The position numbers and the translations under genes are program-made. The notes under the pieces were generated by a model that saw nothing but the letters and a program-made list of their open reading frames with translations, had not been told where the DNA came from and did not search any database. A stretch of DNA of 64,000 bases from Gammaproteobacteria bacterium. GTDB taxonomy: Bacteria; Pseudomonadota; Gammaproteobacteria; DRLM01. The stretch lies in the NCBI GenBank assembly GCA_023266095.1, contig JAHFRV010000007.1:1-64000 (forward strand). The letters are read 5' to 3'. This document shows positions 18,982-29,220 of the stretch, piece by piece; position 1 is the stretch's first letter, and each line of letters begins with the position of its first letter.

Positions 18982-19007
18982 ACCCCGCTACGGCGGGGTT
19001 TTTGTTT
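18982..19007 (+). terminator. Rho-independent terminator after the PEP-CTERM gene
   Basis: ACCCCGC and GCGGGGT form a 7-bp stem around TACG, followed by TTTTGTTT. The remaining gap to the end of phoH (19008-19344) shows no convincing gene, RNA or repeat. Confidence 0.9.
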
Positions 19008-19344
19008 GAGACGCCTTTGTGTGGCTAGGAAAAGGGCGCGGTCCATATCGAAAGTGAGTGCGCCGGCAGACCGGCCAGGAGTAAAGCGTGTAAGGACTGC
19101 ACGGATAGCCCTCTGTTGCTGGCAGTGATCCGGGCTGCAAGACGTGTTTGCTGGAGTCCAGCCGTTTCGGCGGACGTCGCAAGCGAGTATCGCTACTGAG
19201 CCATTTAAGACCATGGCAACCGGTTTGGTCCAGTTGTGCTCGGATTATCGTCCGCTCTGCAATCCTCAACTGCTTGTAGATTCTCTCCACGCAATATTTT
19301 CTCTTCAACTATGTCGCACTTGATATTTGAAACCGCCTATCCGC

Positions 19345-20748
19345 TCAAAGCGCCTCCGACGCATAGTCCGCCAAGCGTGAACGTTCGCCGCTGCGCAGAG
19401 TGATGTGGCCGCTGTGTTCCCAGGCCTTGAATCGGTCCACCACATAGGTGAGGCCGGAGGTGGTTTCGGTGAGGTAGGGCGTGTCGATCTGGCCGACGTT
19501 GCCGAGTACCACCATCTTGGTGCCGGGACCGGCGCGAGTGATGAGGGCCTTCATTTGTTTGGAGGTGAGGTTCTGCGCCTCGTCGATGATGACGTATTTG
19601 TTGAGGAAGGTGCGGCCGCGCATGAAGTTCATCGAGTGAATCTTGATGCGGTTGCGCAATAAATCGTTGGTCGCGGCGCGGCCCCAGCTGCCGCCGTCGT
19701 TGCTGGCCAGCACTTCCAGGTTGTCCATCAGTGCGCCCATCCACGGCACCATTTTTTCTTCCTCGGTACCGGGCAGAAAACCGATGTCCTCGCCCATGGG
19801 CACGGTGGCGCGGGTCATGATGATTTCTTGATAGCGCCGTTCGTCCAGTACTTGCGCCAAGCCCGCGGCGAGGGTGAGCAGGGTTTTGCCGGTACCGGCA
19901 TTGCCCAGTAGTGATACGAAATCGATGGCCGGGTCCATCAGCATATTGAGTGCGAAGTTCTGTTCGCGGTTGCGCGCGTTGATGCCCCACACGTTGTGAT
20001 GGCTGCTGCGGTAGTTGGTGCACACTTCGAGGGTGGCTTCTTGTTTGTCGATGTGACGGACGATGGCCTCCAGGCTGTTGTCCCTGCCGTCATGTACAAA
20101 CGTGTTGGTGTACCACTGCTCCACATCCGGCCCCTTGATCTTGTAAAAGGTCTTGCCGTCTTTTTGCCACGACGCGAGGTCTTTGCCGTTGCGGTCCCAG
20201 AATTCCTCGGCCAGGGTGACTTGGCCGGTGGCGAGCAGGCTAAGGTCGTCCAGCACTTGGTCGTCACGGTAATCTTCCGCCGGAATGCCGAGTGCCGCGG
20301 CTTTGACCCGCAAGTTGATGTCCTTCGACACCAGCACCACCATGCGATCCGGGTTGGTGGCTTGCAAGGCCAGCACGGTGGCGAGAATGGTGTTGTCGGG
20401 CAGATTGCTGGGCAGGTCGCGCGGCAAGTCGTAATTGAGGGTGCGGGTTTGAAAAAACAGGCGTCCACCGGCGCTTTCGTCATCTTTGAGCGCGGGCAGC
20501 GGCAGGCCTTTTTCAATCTCTTGCCGCGAGGCGCCTTGCACCAGTTCTTCCATGAAGCGACTGGCCTGGCGGGCGTTGCGCGCCACTTCCGAGTGGCCGC
20601 GTTTGTTGTTGTCGAGTTCTTCGAGCACGATCATCGGAATGAACACGTCGTGTTCTTGAAAGCGGAAGAGGCACGCGGGATCGTGCATCAACACGTTGGT
20701 GTCCAGAATCATCAAGTGACGGCCGCGCTGCCTTTTTTTGGGCGACAT
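19345..20748 (-). CDS. PhoH-family ATPase with N-terminal PIN domain
   Basis: A 467-residue PhoH2-type protein. The N-terminal PIN nuclease domain begins MILDTNVLMHDPACLFRF and keeps acidic residues (Asp in LDTN, VLEELD). The C-terminal PhoH ATPase has Walker A LLGNAGTGKTLLTLAAGL, a Walker B-like VIIDEAQNLT, and an arginine-rich end (LRSGERSRLADYA). PhoH2 proteins combine RNA helicase and ribonuclease activity. The gene stands alone on its strand, upstream of bcp on the same strand by about 100 bases. Confidence 0.9.
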   Translation of the reverse strand: MSPKKRQRGRHLMILDTNVLMHDPACLFRFQEHDVFIPMIVLEELDNNKRGHSEVARNARQASRFMEELVQGASRQEIEKGLPLPALKDDESAGGRLFFQTRTLNYDLPRDLPSNLPDNTILATVLALQATNPDRMVVLVSKDINLRVKAAALGIPAEDYRDDQVLDDLSLLATGQVTLAEEFWDRNGKDLASWQKDGKTFYKIKGPDVEQWYTNTFVHDGRDNSLEAIVRHIDKQEATLEVCTNYRSSHHNVWGINARNREQNFALNMLMDPAIDFVSLLGNAGTGKTLLTLAAGLAQVLDERRYQEIIMTRATVPMGEDIGFLPGTEEEKMVPWMGALMDNLEVLASNDGGSWGRAATNDLLRNRIKIHSMNFMRGRTFLNKYVIIDEAQNLTSKQMKALITRAGPGTKMVVLGNVGQIDTPYLTETTSGLTYVVDRFKAWEHSGHITLRSGERSRLADYASEAL

Positions 20749-20846
20749 AAGGACTACCTATGTTGAGGGGAAAAGAGTGATGCAATGACGCGCCCCCGGG
20801 GGGCGAAGTAAATACGGAGGTGTTGCGATGCGGTGCGCAGTGTAGG

Positions 20847-21314
20847 TTACAGCGCTTTGATGGCCGCCAGGACTTCGTCGGCGTGGCCTTCGACTTTGAC
20901 CTTGCGCCATTCCCGGCGCAGGACGCCGGCGGCGTCGATGAGAAATGTACTGCGTTCAACGCCGATCACCTCTTTGCCGTACATGTTCTTCGGCTTCATG
21001 ACATCGAAGAGTTTGCAGACCTTTTCTTCTTCATCGGCCAACAATTCAAAAGGAAAAGACTGGTTCGCCTTAAAGGTTTCGTGCGAGTCGACGCTGTCGC
21101 GCGAAATGCCGAGGATGATGGCATTGATCTTTTTGAATTGAGGGTGCATGTCGCGGAAGTTCTGGCCTTCCAAGGTGCAGCCGGGAGTGTTGTCCTTGGG
21201 GTAGAAATACAGGACCACGTTTTGCCCTTTGAGGTCCGATAGGCGAACGGTTTGATCGCCGGTGGCGGGAAGTTCGAAATCCAGTACGGGTTTGCCGACG
21301 ATGACTGTAGTCAT
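20847..21314 (-). CDS. bcp: Peroxiredoxin of the Bcp/PrxQ class
   Basis: A 155-residue thiol peroxidase. The peroxidatic cysteine is Cys46 in NTPGCTLEG. The second cysteine found in E. coli Bcp five residues later is missing (Gln51), and the alternative resolving position before FKANQSF is also not a cysteine. Only Cys100 (EEKVCKLFDV), matching E. coli Cys99, remains. It therefore looks like a one-Cys-type PrxQ. The ATG at 21314 gives the normal family length; longer upstream readings lack homology. It is divergent from dapA, as in E. coli. Confidence 0.9.
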   Translation of the reverse strand: MTTVIVGKPVLDFELPATGDQTVRLSDLKGQNVVLYFYPKDNTPGCTLEGQNFRDMHPQFKKINAIILGISRDSVDSHETFKANQSFPFELLADEEEKVCKLFDVMKPKNMYGKEVIGVERSTFLIDAAGVLRREWRKVKVEGHADEVLAAIKAL

Positions 21315-21568
21315 GGGTGTTCCTTTGCGTAATGCCGTGAAGTGGTAGGCCGCCGATTCCGAACCCCATAATTCGGTGTGCATTCGGTGCGCGCTTGCCG
21401 AGGACTTGGACAGCCCCGCGCATGTTGCGATCCGCGACCCTGGATGTTTTGTTATCATACGGCACTTCCGGCATGGTAGGAACACGGGTTGAGTGCGGCT
21501 TGTCACCGCCTACCTTGGTCAGTACCATGCCCATTCCTGATCCTGGATATTCATGGAGATCCTTTCCG

Positions 21569-22444
21569 ATGTTTCACGGTAGCATGGTGGCTCTGGTCAC
21601 CCCCATGCAGGTGGACGAGAGCCTCGACGCCGACGGCTTGGCGCAGCTCGTCGAGTTTCACATCGAGCAGGGTACCGACGCGATCGTCGCCGTGGGCACC
21701 ACCGGCGAGTCCGCCACGCTCGATATGGAAGAACACTGTAAGGTCATCCGTCAGGTGGTCGAATTCGCGCGCGGCCGCGTAGCCGTGATCGCCGGCACCG
21801 GTTCCAATTCCACCCGCGAGGCCATCGACCTCACCCGCAGCGCCATGGTCAGTGGTGCCGACGCCTGTCTGCTGGTGACGCCTTATTACAACAAACCCAC
21901 TCAAGAGGGGTTGTACCGTCATCACAAGGCGGTGGCGGAGGCCGTGCCGATTCCACAGATTCTTTACAATGTGCCGGGTCGCACCGCGGTCGACATGTTG
22001 CCCGAGACCGTCGAGCGTCTCGCCGCGGTGCCCAACATCGTCGGCCTCAAGGAGGCCACCGGCAATCTCGAGCGCGTCCGCGACCTGGTGCGCCGTTGCG
22101 GCGATCGCCTCGACCTCTACAGCGGCGATGACGCCACCGCCATGGAATTCATTTTGCTGGGCGGAAAAGGGGTGATCTCGGTCACCGCCAACGTCGCGCC
22201 GCGCGGTATGAGTGAGATGTGTGCCGCCGCGCTGGCCGGCCGGCGCGACCTGGCAGCCGCCATCGATGCGCGCCTCGCCGGTCTGCACGAGGCCTTGTTC
22301 GTGGAGGCCAACCCTATCCCCGCCAAATGGGCCTTGCATGAAATGGGGCTTATTCCCCCCGGTATCCGTTTGCCCTTGACCCCGCTGTCCGAGCGTTATC
22401 ACGACGCCGTGCGCCAGGCCATGAAGCAAGCCGGTGTTCTTTAA
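21569..22444 (+). CDS. dapA: 4-hydroxy-tetrahydrodipicolinate synthase
   Basis: A 291-residue enzyme that condenses pyruvate with aspartate semialdehyde in lysine and peptidoglycan-precursor synthesis. Motifs: [10 protein letters not shown] at the start, [28 protein letters not shown] (catalytic Tyr), [11 protein letters not shown], and [14 protein letters not shown] (Schiff-base Lys). The ATG at 21569 follows GGAG and fits the family start; an upstream in-frame extension is not conserved. It heads the dapA-bamC-MBL-purC-purL group. Confidence 0.96.
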   Translation: MFHGSMVALVTPMQVDESLDADGLAQLVEFHIEQGTDAIVAVGTTGESATLDMEEHCKVIRQVVEFARGRVAVIAGTGSNSTREAIDLTRSAMVSGADACLLVTPYYNKPTQEGLYRHHKAVAEAVPIPQILYNVPGRTAVDMLPETVERLAAVPNIVGLKEATGNLERVRDLVRRCGDRLDLYSGDDATAMEFILLGGKGVISVTANVAPRGMSEMCAAALAGRRDLAAAIDARLAGLHEALFVEANPIPAKWALHEMGLIPPGIRLPLTPLSERYHDAVRQAMKQAGVL

Positions 22445-22466
22445 ATCCCTTTCCGTAAAGGTGCCC

Positions 22467-23483
22467 ATGTCTTTCACACGATGTTTTTCCTCCACCGGAA
22501 TGGTGGTGCTGTGCGCGGTCCTCACCGCCTGCGCCACCAAAAGCGACGGGTATAAAACCAGCAATTCCCTGCCGCCGCTGGAGGTGCCGCCCGACCTCAT
22601 CAATCCGCCCAAGGACAGTACGACCGCCATCCCGGTTTTGCCGGCGGGGGTGTCCGCCGCCGCGACGGCCGCCGTACCGACCTCGATCTCCGCCGTGCGG
22701 GTGGAGCGGGAGGGCGGTTTACGCTGGCTGGTGACGCCGGGCGCGGCGGACGCGGTACGGGCGCGGGTCCGCGATTTTCTGCTGCAAGAACGTTTCGACC
22801 TCGCCAACGAAGACGCCGCGCGCGGTGTACTGGAAACCGACTGGCGGATCGCCGATGGCCAGGGCGGCGAACTGAACCAGTCCTTGGCGGCGGGGCTGCG
22901 GGATAAATTCCGGGTGCGGGTGGAGGCGGGGCGCGCGGCGGGTACCAGCGAAGTGTCTGTGAGCCATAGCGGTTTGCAGCGGGTGACGGCGGCCGGCGCC
23001 GACGCTTGGCAGCCGCGCGCCGCCGATCCCTTGCTGGAGGCGGATCTCCTGGATCGTATGCAAGACTTTCTGGCCGGTGAAACCGCGAGCGTCGAACCGG
23101 CGCCGGACCTGCCCGGCGTGCGCAGCGCTATCGAGACCGGCTCGGACGGCGTGACCACCCTGCGTCTCGCCGAAGACTTCGAGCGGGCCTGGCGGCGCAT
23201 CGGCTTCGCGCTGGGGCGCGGCGGCTTCGTCATCGAGGACCGTAACCGCGCCGAAGGTGTGTACCTCATCCGGCTCGGCAAGGCATTTAAAGCAGACGCC
23301 AATGCAGGGTTTTTCAGCCGCTTGTTCGGCAGTAACGCCGGTGATCCGGAGGCGCAATACCGCGTGCAGTTACAAGGCCGTGGCGACGCCACCGTGGCGG
23401 TGGTGCAACATCCGGGCGGCGCGGCGGTGCGCACCGGCATCGGCGAGCGGATTTTGGAGCGATTGAAAGAGAAGATGGAATAA
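22467..23483 (+). CDS. bamC: BamC-like outer membrane lipoprotein
   Basis: A lipoprotein of about 338 residues, part of the BAM complex that inserts beta-barrel proteins into the outer membrane. The signal peptide ends in the lipobox LTAC. The mature N-terminus contains SNSLPPLEVPPDLINPP, the unstructured region that binds BamD. Two helix-grip domains follow (about residues 80-200 and 220-335). The position between dapA and purC is conserved with E. coli. An AAAGG site precedes the ATG. Confidence 0.87.
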   Translation: MSFTRCFSSTGMVVLCAVLTACATKSDGYKTSNSLPPLEVPPDLINPPKDSTTAIPVLPAGVSAAATAAVPTSISAVRVEREGGLRWLVTPGAADAVRARVRDFLLQERFDLANEDAARGVLETDWRIADGQGGELNQSLAAGLRDKFRVRVEAGRAAGTSEVSVSHSGLQRVTAAGADAWQPRAADPLLEADLLDRMQDFLAGETASVEPAPDLPGVRSAIETGSDGVTTLRLAEDFERAWRRIGFALGRGGFVIEDRNRAEGVYLIRLGKAFKADANAGFFSRLFGSNAGDPEAQYRVQLQGRGDATVAVVQHPGGAAVRTGIGERILERLKEKME

Positions 23484-23486
23484 CGC

Positions 23487-24248
23487 GTGCGCTTCACGGT
23501 GCTCGGCAGCGGCAGCCGCGGCAACGCCACCCTGGTGGAGGTGGGCGCCACCAGCGTCTTGCTCGATTGCGGATTTTCGCTGGTGCAGTTGGAACAGCGC
23601 TTGGCGCGGGCGGGCAAACGGGCGCGGGACTTGACTGCGGTGCTGGTCACCCACGAGCACGGCGACCACGCCAGCGGCGTGACGGCTTTGGCGCGGACCC
23701 ACGGGGTGGCGGTGTGGGCGACGCCGGGCACGGCGCGAGCGGCGAAGTTGCTGGATCTGCCCGAGTGCCGCGAGTTCGACTGCCACGCCCCCTTCGCCAT
23801 CGGCGATGTGGAAGTGCGTCCGTTTCCGGTGCCGCACGATGCGCGCGAGCCCTGCCAATTCGTATTCGGCGACGGGGCGCGGCGGCTGGGTATACTCACC
23901 GATGTGGGCGCCGCCACGCCGCACATCGTGGCGAGTTTGAGCGGCTGCGACGCTTTGGTGCTGGAATGCAATCACGAGGCGGCGATGTTGGCGGCGGGGC
24001 ATTATCCTCCCAGTCTCAAGCAGCGGGTGGGCGGGCGCCACGGCCATTTGAGTAATGCGCAGGCGGCGGGTTTGCTGGCGGAATTGGATAGTGGCCGCTT
24101 TCAGCATGTGGTGGCAGCGCATTTGAGCGAGAAGAATAATTACCCCCGCCTGGCGCGGCGCGCCTTGGCGGAGGTCATGCACTGCGACGACGAGTGGATC
24201 GCCGTCGCCGATCAGGAGCAGGGTTTGGAATGGCGCGACCTGCGTTAA
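23487..24248 (+). CDS. MBL-fold metallo-hydrolase (YycJ-like)
   Basis: A 253-residue metallo-beta-lactamase fold hydrolase. The start MRFTVLGSGSRGNATLVE and the metal-binding motif H56-E-H58-G-D60-H61 are typical of the YycJ/WalJ group of single-domain phosphodiesterases. Further ligands are the His in PVPHDAREP, the Asp in GILTDVG, and late His residues (HLSEKNN). It starts with GTG three bases after bamC and is part of the same unit. Related proteins process nucleic acids, but the substrate here is not known. Confidence 0.83.
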   Translation: MRFTVLGSGSRGNATLVEVGATSVLLDCGFSLVQLEQRLARAGKRARDLTAVLVTHEHGDHASGVTALARTHGVAVWATPGTARAAKLLDLPECREFDCHAPFAIGDVEVRPFPVPHDAREPCQFVFGDGARRLGILTDVGAATPHIVASLSGCDALVLECNHEAAMLAAGHYPPSLKQRVGGRHGHLSNAQAAGLLAELDSGRFQHVVAAHLSEKNNYPRLARRALAEVMHCDDEWIAVADQEQGLEWRDLR

Positions 24249-24275
24249 GGCCGCGCGTTACGGGATAGGTGAGTT

Positions 24276-24989
24276 ATGCAAATCGGCAAAGAATTGTACA
24301 CGGGCAAGGCCAAATCGGTGTTCGCCACCGACGATCCCGAACGTTATGTCATGCGTTATCGCGACGACACCTCGGCCTTCGACGGCGGTAAAAAGGCCAG
24401 CCTAGCCCGCAAGGGCGCGGTGAACAACAAGTTCAACGCTTTCATCATGGGCAAGCTGGCCGAGGCCGGCATACTCAGCCACTTCGAGCGGCTGCTGTCC
24501 GATACCGAGTCACTGGTCAAACGCCTCGACATGATTCCGGTGGAGTGCGTGGTGCGTAATATCGCCGCGGGCAGTCTGTGCCGCCGTCTCGGCGTGACGG
24601 AAGGCACGGAACTCAACCCACCCACCTTCGAATTCTTTTTGAAGAACGATGCCCTGCACGATCCTATGATCAACGATTCCCACATCCTGGCCTTCAATTG
24701 GGCCAGCGCGGCGGAGATCGCCCGCATGCGAGAGCTTACCTTCGCGGTCAACACCGTGCTGAAAAAACTCTTTCTCGACGCGGGCATCCTGCTGGTGGAT
24801 TACAAGCTCGAATTCGGCCGCTACCACGGTGAGGTGCTGCTGGGTGATGAATTCAGCCCTGACGGCTGCCGCCTGTGGGATGCCAAAACCGGCGAAAAAC
24901 TCGACAAAGACCGCTTCCGCCAAGACCTCGGCAATGTCATCGAGGCCTACGAGGAAGTGGCGCGCCGCTTGGGCGTGGATCTGTCTTAA
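24276..24989 (+). CDS. purC: SAICAR synthetase
   Basis: Phosphoribosylaminoimidazole-succinocarboxamide synthase, 237 residues, purine pathway. Motifs: [20 protein letters not shown] (ATP site), [32 protein letters not shown], and VDYKLEFGR with [12 protein letters not shown]. Length and start agree with E. coli PurC. purL lies about 80 bases downstream on the same strand. Confidence 0.96.
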   Translation: MQIGKELYTGKAKSVFATDDPERYVMRYRDDTSAFDGGKKASLARKGAVNNKFNAFIMGKLAEAGILSHFERLLSDTESLVKRLDMIPVECVVRNIAAGSLCRRLGVTEGTELNPPTFEFFLKNDALHDPMINDSHILAFNWASAAEIARMRELTFAVNTVLKKLFLDAGILLVDYKLEFGRYHGEVLLGDEFSPDGCRLWDAKTGEKLDKDRFRQDLGNVIEAYEEVARRLGVDLS

Positions 24990-25070
24990 AGAAACTAGAA
25001 TTCTCCCGCGTGGACGCGCCGGGGGATGATAAAATCGGCGCTTTTCGCGCCTAAGCCTGGGGAGAATTAT

Positions 25071-28000
25071 ATGCTCTATCTGCGCGGCCGCACCGCCTGG
25101 TCTTCTTTTCGTTTGGAAAAGCTCATCGCCGCCGCGCGGGCCGAGGTGCCCACCGTCTCGGGTATCCACGTCGAACAGGTCTATTTCATCGACGGCGAAC
25201 AGCGCCTCGATGAGGCGGAGCAGACGCGGCTGACCGCGCTGTTGATCGCCGATGATGTTCCTGTTCCCCTACCGCCCGGCGCCGGTCTGCTGCTGGTGGT
25301 GCCGCGCTTCGGCACCATCTCCCCCTGGGCCAGCAAGGCCACCGACATCGTTCACAATTGCGGCCTGTCCACCGTGCGGCGCGTGGAGCGCGGCACGGCC
25401 TACTACTTCAGTTTCGCCAATGGCGAGGGCTTGGAGACGCATGCCGCCGGCCTCGCGGCCCTGTTGCACGACCGCATGACCGAAACCGTGCTCACCAGTC
25501 TGGACGAGGCGGAAGGCCTGTTCGCCAGCGCCAAGCCCGCCCCGCTGAAAACCTATGACCTGCTCGGCGGCGGCCGTCCGGCTCTGGAAGAGGCCAACCG
25601 CGCCTTGGGCCTCGCTCTCAGCGGCGAAGAGATGGATTATCTGCTGGAGAGTTTCGCCCAGCTCGAGCGCAATCCCAGTGACGTCGAGCTGATGATGTTC
25701 GCTCAGGCCAATTCCGAACATTGCCGCCACAAGATCTTCAACGCCGGCTGGCGCATCGACGGCGTCGATCAGGACAAGAGCCTATTCGACATGATCCGCC
25801 ACACCTCGACCCATTGGCCCGACGGCTTGTTGTCCGCCTACCGCGACAACGCCGCGGTGATCGCCGGGCCGCGCGCCGAGCGTTTTTTCCCCCGCCCCGA
25901 GAACCACGGCGAATACGCCCGCTGGCGCGAGGACGGCCACATCGCCATCAAGGTGGAGACCCACAACCATCCCACTGCCATTTCGCCTTTTCCCGGCGCC
26001 GCGACCGGTTCCGGCGGCGAGATTCGTGACGAGGGCGCCACCGGCCGGGGCGCCAAACCCAAGGCCGGTTTGTGCGGCTTCTCGGTGTCCAATCTGCGCA
26101 TTCCCGGTTTCGCCCAGCCCTGGGAGACCGACCACGGCAAGCCGGACCGCATCGCCTCGGCCCTGACCATTATGTTGGAAGGACCGATCGGCGCCGCCGC
26201 CTTCAACAACGAATTCGGCCGACCCAATTTGTGCGGTTATTTCCGCACTTTCGAGGAACGGGTGCCCGGTGTTCACGGCAGTGAACTGCGTGGTTATCAC
26301 AAACCCATCATGATCGCCGGCGGCATGGGCACGATACGTCCGCAGCATGTCGACAAAGGCCAATTGCCGCCCGGCGCCCAGCTCATCGTGCTGGGGGGGC
26401 CGGCCATGCTGATCGGCCTCGGCGGCGGCGCCGCCTCGTCGGTCAGCAGCGGCGCCAGTCACGCCGACCTCGACTACGCCTCGGTGCAGCGCGGCAACCC
26501 CGAGATGGAGCGGCGGGCGCAGGAAGTGATCGACCGCTGCTGGCAGCTCAACGACAAAAACCCCATCATTTCCATTCACGACGTCGGTGCGGGCGGCCTG
26601 TCCAACGCCCTGCCCGAACTGGTCAACGACAGCGGCCGGGGTGCGCGCATCGAACTGCGCGCCGTGCCCAACGACGAGCCCGGCATGTCGCCTATGCAGC
26701 TGTGGTCCAACGAGGCCCAGGAGCGCTACGTGCTGGCGGTGAAGCCGGAAGACCTGGAGCTGTTCGAGGCGCTCTGCGAGCGCGAGCGCTGCCCCTACGC
26801 GGTGGTGGGCGAAGTGACCGAGGCACAACAGTTGGTGGTGGGCGACGGGCTGTTCGACAACACGCCGGTGGACATGCCGATGTCCGTTTTGCTGGGCAAG
26901 CCGCCCAAGCTGTTCCGCGACGTGCGCCGCCACACCCATCCCAAACCGGAGTTCGCGACGGCGGGGTTGGACTTGCACGAGGCGGCGCTGCGGGTGTTGC
27001 GTCTGCCGGCGGTGGCGGACAAGAGCTTCCTGATCACCATCGGCGACCGCAGTGTCAGCGGCCTGGTGACCCGCGACCAGATGGTCGGGCCCTGGCAGGT
27101 CCCGGTGGCCGATTGCGCGGTTACTGCGAGTTGTTTCCACGAATACGGTGGTGAGGCGATGGCCATGGGCGAACGCACGCCGGTGGCGTTGCTGCACCAC
27201 GCCGCCTCGGCGCGCATGGCGGTGGGCGAGGCGGTGACCAATATCGCCGCGGCCGGCATCGAATTTATCGGCGACGTCAAACTCTCCGCCAACTGGATGG
27301 CCGCCGCCGGCCACCCCGGCGAAGACGCCGGCCTGTTCGACGCAGTGAAGGCGATCGGCATGGAACTCTGTCCCGCACTCGATCTCGCCATCCCGGTGGG
27401 CAAGGACTCGCTCTCCATGAAGACCGTGTGGGAGCAGGACGGCGAGCGGCGCGAAATGGCCGCGCCCTTGTCGTTGATCGTCAGCGCCTTTGCCCCGGTG
27501 GAGGACGTGCGGCGGACCCTCACCCCGCAATTGCGCACCGATTGCGGCGACACCGATCTCATCCTCATCGACCTCGGCAAGGGCCGCAACCGGCTCGGCG
27601 GTTCGGCGCTGACCCAGGTTTATAAACAGTTGGGCCACCACCCCGCCGACTTGGACGATCCCCATGTCCTGCGGGAATTCTTCGACGCCATCCAGGCCCT
27701 CAATCTGGAAGGTTTGATACTTGCCTATCACGACCGCTCCGACGGCGGCCTGTTCGCCACTCTCTGCGAAATGGGCTTCGCGGGACGGGTGGGTCTAAGC
27801 GTAGCCCTCGACGAAATGGGCGAGGACAACGCGGCGGCCCTGTTCAACGAAGAGCTGGGCGCCGTGCTGCAAGTGCGTCACTGCGACACCGAGGAAGTGC
27901 TGGCGGCACTGCACGAAGCGGGCTTGAGCAAACACAGCCACGTCATCGGCACCCTCAACGACGAAGACCGCCTAGTCTTCACCCGCGGTCACAAGGAAGT

Positions 28001-29048
28001 GCTGGCCGACGCGCGGGTGAATTTCCAGCGCGCGTGGTCCGAGACCAGCTATCGCATGCAGGCGCTCCGCGACAACCCGCACTACGCACAGCAGGAGTAC
28101 GACCGGATTTTGCACAGCGCCGACCCCGGCCTCAACGTGGCGCTGCCCTTCGATATCGAAGACGACATCGCCGCGCCTTATATCGCCAGCGGCGTGCGGC
28201 CGCGCATCGCCATCCTGCGCGAGCAAGGCGTCAACGGCCAGGTGGAAATGGCGGCGGCCTTCGACCGCGCCGGCTTCGCCGCGGTGGACGTGCATATGAG
28301 CGACATCCTGGCGGGACGCATCGACCTCGCCGATTTCCAGGGCCTGGCAGCCTGCGGCGGTTTCTCCTACGGCGACGTGCTGGGCGCCGGCGGCGGCTGG
28401 GCCAAATCCATCCTGTTCAACAGTCGTGCCCGCGATCAATTCGCCGCTTTTTTCCAGCGCGGAGACAGCTTCGCCCTCGGCGTGTGCAACGGCTGCCAGA
28501 TGTTCTCGCATTTGAAGGAACTGATCCCCGGCGCCGGGCATTGGCCGCGTTTCCTGCGCAACCGTTCCGAACAATTCGAGGCGCGATCTTCGCTGGTGGA
28601 AGTGGTGGAATCGCCTTCGTTATTTTTGCAGGGCATGGCCGGTGCGCGCCTGCCCATCGCCGTGGCGCACGGCGAAGGGCGCGCCGAATTCGATGCAAAT
28701 CACAATCCGCACCAAGCACTGGCCGCCGGGCTGGTCAGTCTGCGGTATGTCGATCATCACGGCGCGGCCACCGAACGTTATCCCTACAACCCCAACGGTT
28801 CACCTTTGGGCATCACCGGGCTAACTAGCCGTGACGGCCGGGTCACCATCATGATGCCTCACCCCGAGCGGGTGTTCCGCGCCGTGCAAAACAGCTGGCA
28901 TCCCGCCGAGTGGCGGGAAGATGGGCCATGGTTGCGCATGTTCCGCAACGCGCGCAAGGCGGTGGGTTTTATCACCCAGGGGAGAACCACCGCGGCGGCG
29001 AGTCTTACCACGGAAGCCAAAGGCTATATACCACCCGATATTCATTGA
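25071..29048 (+). CDS. purL: Phosphoribosylformylglycinamidine synthase, single chain
   Basis: The large single-chain FGAM synthase (1325 residues), which uses ATP and glutamine to form FGAM in purine synthesis. Domains: N-terminal FGAR-AT_N, linker and two AIRS-type ATP domains ([30 protein letters not shown]), and a C-terminal class I glutaminase from about residue 1040. The nucleophile Cys is in [12 protein letters not shown] and the His/Glu of the triad are near [13 protein letters not shown] 25071 follows GGGGAG. This large form is typical of gammaproteobacteria and betaproteobacteria. Confidence 0.97.
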   Translation: MLYLRGRTAWSSFRLEKLIAAARAEVPTVSGIHVEQVYFIDGEQRLDEAEQTRLTALLIADDVPVPLPPGAGLLLVVPRFGTISPWASKATDIVHNCGLSTVRRVERGTAYYFSFANGEGLETHAAGLAALLHDRMTETVLTSLDEAEGLFASAKPAPLKTYDLLGGGRPALEEANRALGLALSGEEMDYLLESFAQLERNPSDVELMMFAQANSEHCRHKIFNAGWRIDGVDQDKSLFDMIRHTSTHWPDGLLSAYRDNAAVIAGPRAERFFPRPENHGEYARWREDGHIAIKVETHNHPTAISPFPGAATGSGGEIRDEGATGRGAKPKAGLCGFSVSNLRIPGFAQPWETDHGKPDRIASALTIMLEGPIGAAAFNNEFGRPNLCGYFRTFEERVPGVHGSELRGYHKPIMIAGGMGTIRPQHVDKGQLPPGAQLIVLGGPAMLIGLGGGAASSVSSGASHADLDYASVQRGNPEMERRAQEVIDRCWQLNDKNPIISIHDVGAGGLSNALPELVNDSGRGARIELRAVPNDEPGMSPMQLWSNEAQERYVLAVKPEDLELFEALCERERCPYAVVGEVTEAQQLVVGDGLFDNTPVDMPMSVLLGKPPKLFRDVRRHTHPKPEFATAGLDLHEAALRVLRLPAVADKSFLITIGDRSVSGLVTRDQMVGPWQVPVADCAVTASCFHEYGGEAMAMGERTPVALLHHAASARMAVGEAVTNIAAAGIEFIGDVKLSANWMAAAGHPGEDAGLFDAVKAIGMELCPALDLAIPVGKDSLSMKTVWEQDGERREMAAPLSLIVSAFAPVEDVRRTLTPQLRTDCGDTDLILIDLGKGRNRLGGSALTQVYKQLGHHPADLDDPHVLREFFDAIQALNLEGLILAYHDRSDGGLFATLCEMGFAGRVGLSVALDEMGEDNAAALFNEELGAVLQVRHCDTEEVLAALHEAGLSKHSHVIGTLNDEDRLVFTRGHKEVLADARVNFQRAWSETSYRMQALRDNPHYAQQEYDRILHSADPGLNVALPFDIEDDIAAPYIASGVRPRIAILREQGVNGQVEMAAAFDRAGFAAVDVHMSDILAGRIDLADFQGLAACGGFSYGDVLGAGGGWAKSILFNSRARDQFAAFFQRGDSFALGVCNGCQMFSHLKELIPGAGHWPRFLRNRSEQFEARSSLVEVVESPSLFLQGMAGARLPIAVAHGEGRAEFDANHNPHQALAAGLVSLRYVDHHGAATERYPYNPNGSPLGITGLTSRDGRVTIMMPHPERVFRAVQNSWHPAEWREDGPWLRMFRNARKAVGFITQGRTTAAASLTTEAKGYIPPDIH

Positions 29049-29220
29049 ACATATCGGCGACATGAGGGGCGCGTGATCATTGGTGCGTAGCTCGATGTAG
29101 GGCAATCGCATGCCGTTGAGTGCTGACGCGGTGCTGTTGCGGATTTTGCGGGCAAAACACCTTGTTGAACGGATGGACTTTTAACGTTTGCGGCTTGCCA
29201 ACCCGATGGGTGCTGGCGAG

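Noticed and set aside
18988-19308. 106-codon minus-strand frame between the PEP-CTERM gene and phoH
   Set aside because: No ribosome site, no domain, irregular composition, and it runs over the PEP-CTERM terminator.
21551-23971. Very long open frame (806 codons) on the minus strand across dapA, bamC and the MBL gene
   Set aside because: It is antisense to three genes with clear families and its translation is Ser/Arg/Pro/Ala-rich without domains, as expected of GC-rich shadow frames.
25782-27731. 649-codon minus-strand frame inside purL
   Set aside because: A shadow of purL, rich in His, Gly and Arg, with no recognised motif.
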